From an uncultured Ulvibacter sp. (GTDB lineage: Bacteria; Bacteroidota; Bacteroidia; Flavobacteriales; Flavobacteriaceae): DNA of 64,000 bases. Location: positions 728,908-792,907 of the forward strand of contig CALSSW010000001.1 of the NCBI GenBank assembly GCA_943789105.1, in the 5' to 3' direction. Below the pieces are notes generated by a model. It ran no database searches and had not been told where the DNA came from. It was given only the letters and a program-made list of their open reading frames with translations. Numbering within the stretch: the stretch's first letter is position 1; every line of letters begins with the position of its first letter. This document shows, one piece after another, positions 39,555 through 47,929 of this stretch. The position numbers were made by a program, and so were the translations under genes.

Positions 39555-40133
39555 ATGAAAAGAAAATATTTCTCACACGAAACATCCATAATAGACAATG
39601 GATGTGTAATTGGGGATAATACAAAAATTTGGCACTTTTCTCATATAATGCCTAATTGTGTTATAGGCAAAAGTTGTAATATTGGTCAAAACGTAGTAAT
39701 ATCTCCATATGTTAAATTAGGAAATAATGTTAAAATTCAGAATAATGTATCTATTTATACAGGTGTCATTTGTGAAGATGATGTTTTTTTAGGTCCTTCG
39801 ATGGTTTTTACTAATGTAATTAATCCACGAAGTGCCGTTAATAGAAAAGATGAGTTTTTAAAAACAATAGTAAAAAAGGGTGCTAGTATTGGTGCTAATG
39901 CAACTATTGTTTGTGGAAATAACATAGGTAATTATTCATTTGTTGGAGCTGGTGCTGTTGTTACTAAAGAAGTACTAGATTATTCACTAGTAGTAGGTAA
40001 CCCCTCCAAACATATAGGTTGGGTAAGTGAATTTGGACATAAATTATATTTCTCGGAGGAAGGATTAGCGGAGTGTAAAGAAAGTGGACAAAAATATGAA
40101 CTGACAAATAATATAGTAACACGAATTAATTAA
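39555..40133 (+). CDS. N-acetyltransferase, left-handed beta-helix (WbpD/WlbB-like)
   Basis: A 192-residue hexapeptide acyltransferase. Repeats such as CVIGDNTKIWHFSHIMPNCVIGK and NIGQNVVISPYVKLGNN form a trimeric beta-helix. FTNVINPRSAVNRKDEF and VKKGASIGANATIVCGNNIGNYSFVGAGAVVTKEV are characteristic of WbpD/WlbB, which acetylate the 3-amino group of UDP-2-acetamido-3-amino-2,3-dideoxy-glucuronate. It stands next to the WbpB-like oxidoreductase. Confidence 0.88.
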   Translation: MKRKYFSHETSIIDNGCVIGDNTKIWHFSHIMPNCVIGKSCNIGQNVVISPYVKLGNNVKIQNNVSIYTGVICEDDVFLGPSMVFTNVINPRSAVNRKDEFLKTIVKKGASIGANATIVCGNNIGNYSFVGAGAVVTKEVLDYSLVVGNPSKHIGWVSEFGHKLYFSEEGLAECKESGQKYELTNNIVTRIN

Positions 40134-40142
40134 TACAAGAAA

Positions 40143-41101
40143 ATGAAAAATTTCGCATTAATAGGTGCCTCAGGTTATATAGCACCAAGACACATGAGAG
40201 CTATAAAGGATACCGGAAACCAATTGATAGCTGCTTTAGATCCCTATGACGGAATAGGTATTATGGATAGTAATTTTCCAGAAGCTAGTTTTTTCACAGA
40301 ATTTGAACGTTTTGATCGCTTCGTTGATAAGTGGCATCGCGATAGCGGGAATAAAATAGAATATATGTCTATTTGTTCTCCAAATTATTTACATGATTCT
40401 CACATACGTTTTGCATTAAAGAATGGAGCTGATGCTATTTGTGAAAAGCCTCTTGTATTAAATCCTTGGAATATTGATCAATTAAAACTCATAGAAAAGG
40501 AAACTGGGCAAAAGATTTATAATATACTTCAGCTAAGATTACATTCCTCGATAATAGCCTTGAAAGAGAGAATTACTAGAGAACTTAAAGAAAATCCAGA
40601 CAAAGTGTACGATATAGATTTAACTTATTTAACTTCTAGAGGAAAATGGTATTTTGTTTCTTGGAAAGGAGATGAATCCAAATCTGGAGGTATTGCTTCA
40701 AATATTGGAGTCCATTTTTTTGATATGTTATGTTGGATATTTGGTGCCGTAGAAGAAAACATTGTCCATCTAAAAACTGCTGATACTAATGCAGGTTTTT
40801 TAAAATTAAAAAATGCCAACGTTAAATGGTTCTTATCAGTGAATTATAATTATATCCCAGACGAAATTAAAAACAAAGGACTTACAACCTTTAGGTCTAT
40901 AAAAGTTGACAGTGATGATATAGAATTCAGTGGTGGTTTCACAGAATTACATACACGTAGTTATGAGGAAATTATTAAAGGAAATGGTTTTGGTTTAGAT
41001 GAAGCTTATGGGTCTATTGAAATGGTGTCTCATATTAGAAATCACAACCACTAGGTTTAATAGGGGATTATCATCTATTTTGTAAAAAAATCAAATTATA
41101 A
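40143..41101 (+). CDS. Gfo/Idh/MocA oxidoreductase (WbpB/WlbA-like), C-terminus displaced by a frameshift
   Basis: This oxidises C3 of a UDP-HexNAc uronate, giving the 3-keto form for transamination. It starts NFALIGASGYIAPRHMRAIKDTGN and has EYMSICSPNYLHDSHIRFALKNGADAICEKPLVLNPWN (EKP motif) and GGIASNIGVHFFDMLCWIFG. The raw frame stops at 41054 after IRNHNH. Adding one base to CC 41048-41049 gives NPLGLIGDYHLFCKKIKL and a stop at 41101, resembling the normal GDYH ending of WlbA. The partner aminotransferase (WbpE) is not found downstream. Confidence 0.85.
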
Positions 41102-41215
41102 GTCATTTTTCCACATATGAGCAAAGCTATATTATTGATACTATATTGATAGGAAATGTTACTAAATTTTAGAGTTTTCTCATATAATGAAGTTAAAAGA
41201 ATTAATTATTTTTAA

Positions 41216-42481
41216 ATGATTAACAATTTTCTCCAAAGAGCACTAAGCTATTTAAATAAAACTTGGATCAAAAATATTGGTTACCTAACTATAGGTCAGG
41301 TAATATCTCAGACAATTTCTTTAATTGGTATTCTTTATATACCAAGATTATTAGGTCCAGAGGGATATGGAGACTATCAAACAGTGCTATCATACGTCTC
41401 TGTTTTTACAGTTTTTACATTTACAGGACTTAATAAGGTTGTTCTTCGAAATGGATCTAGGAGTATCAGTAAATTATCTACAGAAATAGAATCGATTATA
41501 GGGGTTAGACATTTATTCTCGTTTTTTGCTGCACTAACTGCTGTCATTGCTGCTTTCATTTTAAATTACAACAGTCAAATAATATTCTATATATCGTTAT
41601 ATGTTTTTTGGTTGTGGATAAGAACAATTGAAAGTACAATCAATTTAATATTTCAAACTCATCAAGAGCTAATATATTTTTCTGTTTTCGGTGTCGTTAA
41701 ATCAATACTATTATCGTCTTCATTAATAGCGGTATTATTACTCGGTGGAGGAATAGTTGAGCTATTAATGATAGATTTATTAGTATCTGCGATTGTGATT
41801 TTTCTTAGTTATAATAAATCTAGAAAATTTACTAGCTTCAATTTTTTTTCACCTGTTAAACTAGATCTAAAAATACTGAAAGAGGGATTTGTGTTTAGTC
41901 TTTTAAGCTTTTTTAATGTTTTGGGTAGTAAGGTTGACGTTGTAATGATTTCGCTATTAGGCACTCCTTTGGAGGTTGGAATTTACGCTGTCGCTAACTC
42001 TGTTATTCGTAAGGGGCTTTTGGCAAGTAGAGCCATTTCAACTTCAATCTTCCCTCTTTATGCAAAACAGGCTGTTAATTCTTTGAATAGGGCTGTTTTA
42101 CAGAAGCATTCTTTATTGTCATTAATTCCTTCTTCTTTAGTAATTATTGTTGTCTTTATTGGATCTAGCTGGTTTATAAATAATATTATTGGTGTGGATT
42201 TTGTATATTCAGCTGATATCATGAAGGTTTTGTCTTTTTATTTGTTATTTCACTACATGAGTTTACCATATGATTTAGCACTACAAGCTACTTATTCTGA
42301 AATAGCACTAGTTAAAATTCGAGCAGGATTGGCAATACTAAATATAGGGGCAAATTACGTACTCTATGAAATGTTTGGGATTATTGGAATTGCAATTTCA
42401 TCTATTATTGTAAAGGGTAGTAATTTCGTGTTAGTTTTAATAAAAACTCATCTTTCAATTCCATATAAAAATATTAACTAG
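41216..42481 (+). CDS. Polysaccharide flippase (Wzx, MATE/MOP superfamily)
   Basis: A 421-residue protein with about twelve hydrophobic segments. The N-terminal block IGYLTIGQVISQTISLIGILYIPRLLGPEGYGDYQTVLSY is typical of Wzx/RfbX flippases, which move lipid-linked repeat units across the inner membrane. It begins the AT-rich, serotype-like centre of the locus. The 114 bases before it hold no gene, and none of the frameshifts seen upstream occur from here on. Confidence 0.88.
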   Translation: MINNFLQRALSYLNKTWIKNIGYLTIGQVISQTISLIGILYIPRLLGPEGYGDYQTVLSYVSVFTVFTFTGLNKVVLRNGSRSISKLSTEIESIIGVRHLFSFFAALTAVIAAFILNYNSQIIFYISLYVFWLWIRTIESTINLIFQTHQELIYFSVFGVVKSILLSSSLIAVLLLGGGIVELLMIDLLVSAIVIFLSYNKSRKFTSFNFFSPVKLDLKILKEGFVFSLLSFFNVLGSKVDVVMISLLGTPLEVGIYAVANSVIRKGLLASRAISTSIFPLYAKQAVNSLNRAVLQKHSLLSLIPSSLVIIVVFIGSSWFINNIIGVDFVYSADIMKVLSFYLLFHYMSLPYDLALQATYSEIALVKIRAGLAILNIGANYVLYEMFGIIGIAISSIIVKGSNFVLVLIKTHLSIPYKNIN

Positions 42482-42486
42482 GCTTA

Positions 42487-43599
42487 ATGTGTAATAATAT
42501 AAATATCTGCTTTGTAATGCCACATTTTTTTTTCGAAAATAAAGGTGGTGCTGAATTACAAGTTTATTATTTAGCCAGAGAGTTAGTTCTTCGTGGATGG
42601 CAGGTCAATTACATTCGAGAAAAAAACAAGTTTGATTTTAGTGAAAAGAATTACAAAGGAATTAAATTACATACAATTTATATTCCAAAAATTTTAGCAC
42701 ATCCAAAGCTACTTTTTGCTAAGCAATTTTTAAGAAGGTTACAATTAAATTTTCAACTAAAACGACTTAATCCTCCTATTATTTACATAAGAGCAGATGA
42801 GAGTTATCTGCCTTTGTTAAATAGTATCGCAAAAAAAAATAAAATTAAATTGGTTTGGGCTTGTAGTCATGATGACAAGTTGAAACCGCATCATTGGTCA
42901 AATAAATATGGATCAGCAATTAAGAAATCAATTTTGAAGTCATTAAATAATGTCAGTTTAATTTTGTTACAAACCGAATTTCAAAAGCAACTATTATCAG
43001 AAAATTTTGAGTTAAATGGTAAGGTGCTTTATAATTCACATCCGCTTCCATCTGATACAAATTTAATTCGTGAAGATATTGTTGTATGGGTTGGAAGATT
43101 GCATAAAAGAAAGTTTCCAGAGCGGTTTTTGAATATTGTTAGAAACATGAAATCGAATTCCAATATTAAGTTTATTATGATTGGTAGGAAATTAAATTCT
43201 CGTTTCGACAATGAAATAGAATTGACACTTAAAGAAAACCCTAATTTTCAATATTATGGAGAATCTGAGCAAGACTTTATTTTGGAAATTTTGAACAAAG
43301 TAAAGGTTTTAATTAATACCTCAGATTCTGAGGGATTTTCAAATACCTTTATCGAAGCTTGGCTTAGAGGTGTTCCTGTTATTACTTTAAAGGGAGTAAA
43401 TCCAGATTATTTAATTACAAAAAATAATGTTGGATTTGTCTGTGATGATATTGACGAAATTCAAATGAAAGTTTCTGAATTAATAAATAATAACCCACTA
43501 TTCTCTCAAATGAGTTTGGAATCAAAGCGAATGTCGAAGGGTAAATTTGATATTGAAACGTATGTAGACAAATTCATTGATGAAGTGTCTGAATTTTGA
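42487..43599 (+). CDS. Glycosyltransferase family 4
   Basis: A 370-residue GT-B fold glycosyltransferase. The N-terminal acceptor domain starts NICFVMPHFFFENKGGAELQVYYLARELVLRGWQV. The donor domain has VVWVGRLHKRKFPERFLNI and the E-x7-E type motif SDSEGFSNTFIEAWLRGVPVI. The sugar specificity is unknown. It follows wzx by 5 bases and overlaps the raw frame of the next gene, whose true start is later. Confidence 0.88.
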   Translation: MCNNINICFVMPHFFFENKGGAELQVYYLARELVLRGWQVNYIREKNKFDFSEKNYKGIKLHTIYIPKILAHPKLLFAKQFLRRLQLNFQLKRLNPPIIYIRADESYLPLLNSIAKKNKIKLVWACSHDDKLKPHHWSNKYGSAIKKSILKSLNNVSLILLQTEFQKQLLSENFELNGKVLYNSHPLPSDTNLIREDIVVWVGRLHKRKFPERFLNIVRNMKSNSNIKFIMIGRKLNSRFDNEIELTLKENPNFQYYGESEQDFILEILNKVKVLINTSDSEGFSNTFIEAWLRGVPVITLKGVNPDYLITKNNVGFVCDDIDEIQMKVSELINNNPLFSQMSLESKRMSKGKFDIETYVDKFIDEVSEF

Positions 43600-43630
43600 A
43601 TATATAAGTATCATATATCAGTCAGTTAAT

Positions 43631-45025
43631 ATGAAACCGATAATTAGTGCTATTTTTAGAGAATTTGATAGGAGTGATATAATCTTCTGTCATTGGAAAA
43701 GTAACCAAAGACTTAATTCTTTTGTCAATGGTAAAGAGGATTTAGATCTTTTGTTTCGAGAAGAAGACAAAGATCTAGTTTTGAGTTTGATGTATAATGT
43801 TGGTGCAAAAAAGTTTGAAGCTATTCCTTTAGGAAAATATTTATATATATATGACTTCTTGATTGTTGATGAAGAAGGTGAATTAATCCACTTCCATGTG
43901 CATTTTGGTTTAGATATTGGTGAAAAAGGTATTAAAAGATATCGCTTGCCTATTACCAATTCCTTTTTAGAAAGCAGAGTGAGATCTAATCCAGAAAATG
44001 TATGGATACCATCGTACAGTTATGAGTTATTACTTCTATTGCTTAGATTATCATTGCGATTCCCACCTGTGGTCCATCTCAAATATAAGTTAAAAAAGAA
44101 TTCTTATGGCATTGATAAGAAGTCTACAAGCGAGCTAGAATGGTTGAGAAATAAAGTTGCTGCAGATGAATTTAAATTGGTCGTTGGAAAACACTTTGAT
44201 GATAAATTAATTGTAGAAAGTCTTATTGATTTATTTCAACCAGATCAAACAACATCAAAAATTTTGATGCTTCGTTCGGCTTTATCATCTAAAAGAATAG
44301 AGTGGATGGAAAAAAGTGATGCTTATGTCAATTATAAGTATATTGTTGGGAGATTAAAGTTAAATAGGTTTCAAAGAACTTTATTCTTAAAACCCTCTAA
44401 AAGATTAAGTACCTCTGGTGGGCGAGTAGTCGTTATTCTTGGTAGCGATGGTGCTGGAAAATCGACATTAGTCAAAAATTTAAATAAGTCTTTTTCTAGG
44501 AAAATAGATGTGTGTAATTTGTATATGGGACTGCCGAAACCAAGCAAGAGCAATAAACGCCTACTAGCAAAATTATTTAGAAGACTGCGGTTGTTTCCTT
44601 TATGGAATGCAATTGTAAAAAAGGGTAATATTTATAAAGGAAATAAGTTTAGATCGCTCGGTGCATTGGTTATATGCGACAGGTTTCCGCAACATTACTA
44701 TAATGGAATAATGGACGGGCCATTGTTAAATGGATGGAAGAACTCTTCTAATCCGATAAAGAAGTATGCTTCAAAAAAGGAGTATAGTTTATTTAAGAGT
44801 ATGGCAAATATGAAAATTGATTTGGTTATTAAACTTGTCGTAGATAGTGAAACCTCTAGTCGTCGAGGAAAACACTCAATCGAAATGGCCAATCATAAGA
44901 CAGGTATCTTAGGTGATTTGGATTTCCCTAACGTTGACAATACTATGGAGTTGGATACATCTAAAATGAATGAAGAAGAAGTTACGAAAGAAGCTTCAAA
45001 AGAAATTTGGAAATTATATAAATAA
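43631..45025 (+). CDS. Nucleotidyltransferase-like plus thymidylate-kinase-like P-loop fusion
   Basis: About 464 residues from ATG 43631; an upstream start at 43577 lies inside the previous gene and is not preferred. The N-terminal domain (about residues 10-130) has HWKSN and GKEDLDLLF, resembling a minimal nucleotidyltransferase DxD motif. From about residue 264 there is a kinase-like domain: VVVILGSDGAGKSTLVKNL (Walker A, about residues 271-278), LGALVICDRFP, and a late arginine-rich segment (DSETSSRRGKHSIEM) like the lid of nucleotide kinases. Such fusions occur in capsule loci, and the substrate is unknown. I infer phosphorylation of a glycan or sugar, with low confidence. Confidence 0.75.
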   Translation: MKPIISAIFREFDRSDIIFCHWKSNQRLNSFVNGKEDLDLLFREEDKDLVLSLMYNVGAKKFEAIPLGKYLYIYDFLIVDEEGELIHFHVHFGLDIGEKGIKRYRLPITNSFLESRVRSNPENVWIPSYSYELLLLLLRLSLRFPPVVHLKYKLKKNSYGIDKKSTSELEWLRNKVAADEFKLVVGKHFDDKLIVESLIDLFQPDQTTSKILMLRSALSSKRIEWMEKSDAYVNYKYIVGRLKLNRFQRTLFLKPSKRLSTSGGRVVVILGSDGAGKSTLVKNLNKSFSRKIDVCNLYMGLPKPSKSNKRLLAKLFRRLRLFPLWNAIVKKGNIYKGNKFRSLGALVICDRFPQHYYNGIMDGPLLNGWKNSSNPIKKYASKKEYSLFKSMANMKIDLVIKLVVDSETSSRRGKHSIEMANHKTGILGDLDFPNVDNTMELDTSKMNEEEVTKEASKEIWKLYK

Positions 45026-45029
45026 AAGT

Positions 45030-45785
45030 ATGATTCGTATTGATTTTATAGGCGCTCCAGGATCTGGAAAGACAACTTTAATAAATGAGTTGTTAGCTAT
45101 TAGTACAATAAAGAATGCTTCTAACCTCTCTCAGGCGCGTATTGATGTTTTGTCAAATTATTTTTCCATAGATTATACATCTATAAGTCAACGTCTTAAA
45201 TCTTTTGTAATTAATAGATTATTGAGTAAAAACCATTCGGCATATAGTAAGAGAAAGCTAAACTTATTTTTTGGTGAAGCAATGGAGCCGTATAATGATA
45301 TATTAACTAAAATATTAGATAATCTGACAAAGACCGAGAATGATTTTGGTTATTTGAAATTCAAAAGAATCGGGTGGTTTATACAAATACTAGAAGATAC
45401 TTTATTGGTGTCTAAGTACGCGAACAGTAAAATAGTTTTATGCGACGAGTCACTTTCGAGTAAATTATTACAACCAGATTTTGGTTTGTCTCATAAAGAT
45501 ATAACCAATAAATTGAGGGACTCTTTAATGCCAAGTGCTTTTGTGCATGTTCGTTGTAAAGAAGAATTGCTTAATAAGAGGCTTCTTGGTCGGAAAAAGT
45601 TAACATTACAACATTCAGGGATGGGTTGTGATTATAAAGAAGCTATTAATGAGTCAATAAAAACTTACAATATTGTTGCTAGTGAATTAATGAAGCTAGA
45701 AATTCCATGTTTAATAATTAATTCCGAAGATGATATTGACGTCAATTTAGTTAAGATAAAGAAGTTTATTAATCAATTGAAATGA
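45030..45785 (+). CDS. P-loop kinase-like protein of unknown function
   Basis: About 251 residues from ATG 45030, five bases after the previous stop. Walker A is IDFIGAPGSGKTTLINELL (GxxGxGKT, residues 8-15). A probable Walker B/lid region is KIVLCDESLSSKLL and FVHVRCKEELLNKRLLGRKK. The architecture is that of small nucleotide/sugar kinases. It follows another P-loop protein and precedes the sulfotransferase. The substrate is not recognisable. Confidence 0.72.
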   Translation: MIRIDFIGAPGSGKTTLINELLAISTIKNASNLSQARIDVLSNYFSIDYTSISQRLKSFVINRLLSKNHSAYSKRKLNLFFGEAMEPYNDILTKILDNLTKTENDFGYLKFKRIGWFIQILEDTLLVSKYANSKIVLCDESLSSKLLQPDFGLSHKDITNKLRDSLMPSAFVHVRCKEELLNKRLLGRKKLTLQHSGMGCDYKEAINESIKTYNIVASELMKLEIPCLIINSEDDIDVNLVKIKKFINQLK

Positions 45786-45786
45786 T

Positions 45787-46641
45787 ATGGGTAAGAAAAT
45801 AATTTTTATTGCGGGTACTTCGTATTCTGGATCCACTTTGATTGATCTAATTTTATCGAATTCAAGTAATGCTACCTCTGTTGGTGAAATCGAGTCAATT
45901 TTTAATCCGGTTAAAATCCATCACCTTAAAAAAATTGAAGAAATAAAATCTGACCCAGTATGGGGGACTATATTAAATAAAGGAGTAGGTCAACTTTATC
46001 AAAATCTTCATGATACTTTGGATGTCGAGACTATTGTAGACTCCAGTAAAAATCCAGCTTGGATTAGATACCACATTGATAGACTTCCACAAGATGTTTC
46101 ATATCAGGTGATTCTTGTGTATAAGTCTTTACCTGACCTCAAGCATTCCTATGAGAAACGAGGTAGGTATAACTGGGCAAAAATATATAAGAGATACCAT
46201 AATCTTTTCTTTAATACTATTAGTGATTTTAAACGTATTGAATATAAAGATATTCCACTAAGAACTGATAATTTTTGGGCTCTTTTGAAACATTTGGGTA
46301 CAGAATTAGAAGAAGAAAGACTAGAGTTTTGGAATCAGTCTAGGACTAATTTTTTTGGTAATAATAATGCGAATATTGCTTTTAGTCAGGCTAAAGGAAA
46401 TGATGAAACACCAAAGTTAGAATACAGATCGGGAAGCACTCCGGAAAATATAGCTTTTGTTAATAGTCTGTTAGAAAAAGATCTAGAATTAAAGCGAATA
46501 GTAACTTATCTTAATGGCGAAGAAAGTTGTTTGAGTTGCCCAAAATCATCTGGAATCATAAATAACTTTAGGTTTAGATTGCTCGTTAAATATCTAAGAG
46601 TGATTCAAGTTAAAGTAAAAAACATTTTCCGTGAAAACTAG
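45787..46641 (+). CDS. PAPS-dependent sulfotransferase family protein
   Basis: A 284-residue cytoplasmic protein with the two PAPS-binding elements of sulfotransferases. The 5'-phosphosulfate loop is FIAGTSYSGSTLIDLILS (about residues 7-24) and the 3'-phosphate element is ETIVDSSKNPAWIRYH (about residues 81-96). The middle part VILVYKSLPDLKHSYEKRGRYNW fits the 3'-phosphate strand and helix. A short hydrophobic/basic tail follows a CLSCP pair. It is the only sulfotransferase in the locus and would use PAPS from cysC/D/N. The target sugar is unknown. Confidence 0.8.
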   Translation: MGKKIIFIAGTSYSGSTLIDLILSNSSNATSVGEIESIFNPVKIHHLKKIEEIKSDPVWGTILNKGVGQLYQNLHDTLDVETIVDSSKNPAWIRYHIDRLPQDVSYQVILVYKSLPDLKHSYEKRGRYNWAKIYKRYHNLFFNTISDFKRIEYKDIPLRTDNFWALLKHLGTELEEERLEFWNQSRTNFFGNNNANIAFSQAKGNDETPKLEYRSGSTPENIAFVNSLLEKDLELKRIVTYLNGEESCLSCPKSSGIINNFRFRLLVKYLRVIQVKVKNIFREN

Positions 46642-47914
46642 TATATATTTTTTTTATACAATATCTGCACTTGTTCTTTTTCGTGGTGTATTTGCTTTCT
46701 TTAGCTTAGATTTTTTTTCAAAACTCCTCAGTGAAGCATTAATTTTAGCATGGTTTATTTATGAATTTAAAAAACCAAAATATCTTTTTTCTAAATCAAT
46801 TAAGTTTTATGCATTTCTTTATTTATTATGGATTGGCTTTGTTGCGATTTTGGGCGGTGATAATTTGTATGAATACTATCTTTACTCCAGATATTTCATA
46901 TTAAGTTTCATGATGTTGTATATTTCATACAACATATATGATTTTAAACGATACACGAGTTTTACTTTAAAAGCTATTGATCTTTTCGTTTTACTTCAAA
47001 TTATAGCAAGTGTTGTTTTCTTTTTCGCTTTAGGCCGTTTAGAGCGTATTGTTGGAACTATGTCTACTTCAGGAGGATCTTTAGCTACTGTTTGGCCTTT
47101 AACATTTGCTCCATACTACTTCTTAAGATACGTAATTAAAGGGCAATGGAAGGATATCGGATTTATAGCTGGATTAGTATTTATTGGTTTTGCGAGCGGG
47201 AAACGTGCTGTATATTTTTTAATACCGATAAGTTTAATAATAATTTATTATGTTTTTTTAGGGTCTAAATTGTTTTTTAAGAAAAAAGGGATTAAACGAA
47301 GAGTATTATTTTCTGCTGGTTTCTTGTTTTTTGCTCTTTTGTTAGGTATTTCAGGTACAGAATCTTTAGCGCAAGGTAATGGTTTTAGTTTGAAGTCTCT
47401 CGATAGTGCAATCAATTACGCAGAAAAATACTCAACTAATAAAAATGTAATGAATGGAGAGTCAATCGGTAGAACATCGTCAACTATAAATACCTTTAAT
47501 GCACTGTGGATAGGCAGTAATCCCATCTTTGGCAACGGACTGACTGCTTTAAAAGGAGAAATTACATATTCTAGATATGAAGTTGGTTACGGAGTGACTG
47601 GATTAATTAGAGAATTAATTAGTGTTGGTTTTATTGGTGGCATTATATACATTTTATTTTATATTAAACTCTTGGCTATGATGAGGAAAGGAAAACGATA
47701 TATGTTAGGTTCGTTGTTTGATAAAGAGGTGTTCTGGATATGGATTTTAGGGATTAGTGGATTAACATCAATGTTAATAACTATTCTGGGTTATTCAAGG
47801 GTGTTTTCTCAGTCCTTGAATCCAATTATATTTGTTTTGATTTCCGTTGGGATATCGTTTAGAGCAATAAACGAACTCAAGTATTTTGAAAAATCAATAA
47901 AAAATGTTAAATAA
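46631..47914 (+). CDS. O-antigen/capsule polymerase (Wzy-like)
   Basis: A 427-residue integral membrane protein with about ten or more hydrophobic helices and a large hydrophilic loop near residues 245-310 (SLDSAINYAEKYSTNKNVMNGESIGRTSSTINTF, split across the loop). This topology, with the loop in the second half, is typical of Wzy polymerases, which join repeat units in the periplasm. It starts with GTG at 46631, overlapping the sulfotransferase by 11 bases. Sequence similarity in this family is low, so the call rests on topology and position. Confidence 0.78.
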   Translation: MKTSIYFFYTISALVLFRGVFAFFSLDFFSKLLSEALILAWFIYEFKKPKYLFSKSIKFYAFLYLLWIGFVAILGGDNLYEYYLYSRYFILSFMMLYISYNIYDFKRYTSFTLKAIDLFVLLQIIASVVFFFALGRLERIVGTMSTSGGSLATVWPLTFAPYYFLRYVIKGQWKDIGFIAGLVFIGFASGKRAVYFLIPISLIIIYYVFLGSKLFFKKKGIKRRVLFSAGFLFFALLLGISGTESLAQGNGFSLKSLDSAINYAEKYSTNKNVMNGESIGRTSSTINTFNALWIGSNPIFGNGLTALKGEITYSRYEVGYGVTGLIRELISVGFIGGIIYILFYIKLLAMMRKGKRYMLGSLFDKEVFWIWILGISGLTSMLITILGYSRVFSQSLNPIIFVLISVGISFRAINELKYFEKSIKNVK

Positions 47915-47929
47915 TATTTAAATCAACTT

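Noticed and set aside
43577..43630. Upstream start for the nucleotidyltransferase-kinase fusion
   Set aside because: It lies within the preceding glycosyltransferase and adds 18 residues without homology-like pattern; ATG 43631 is better placed.
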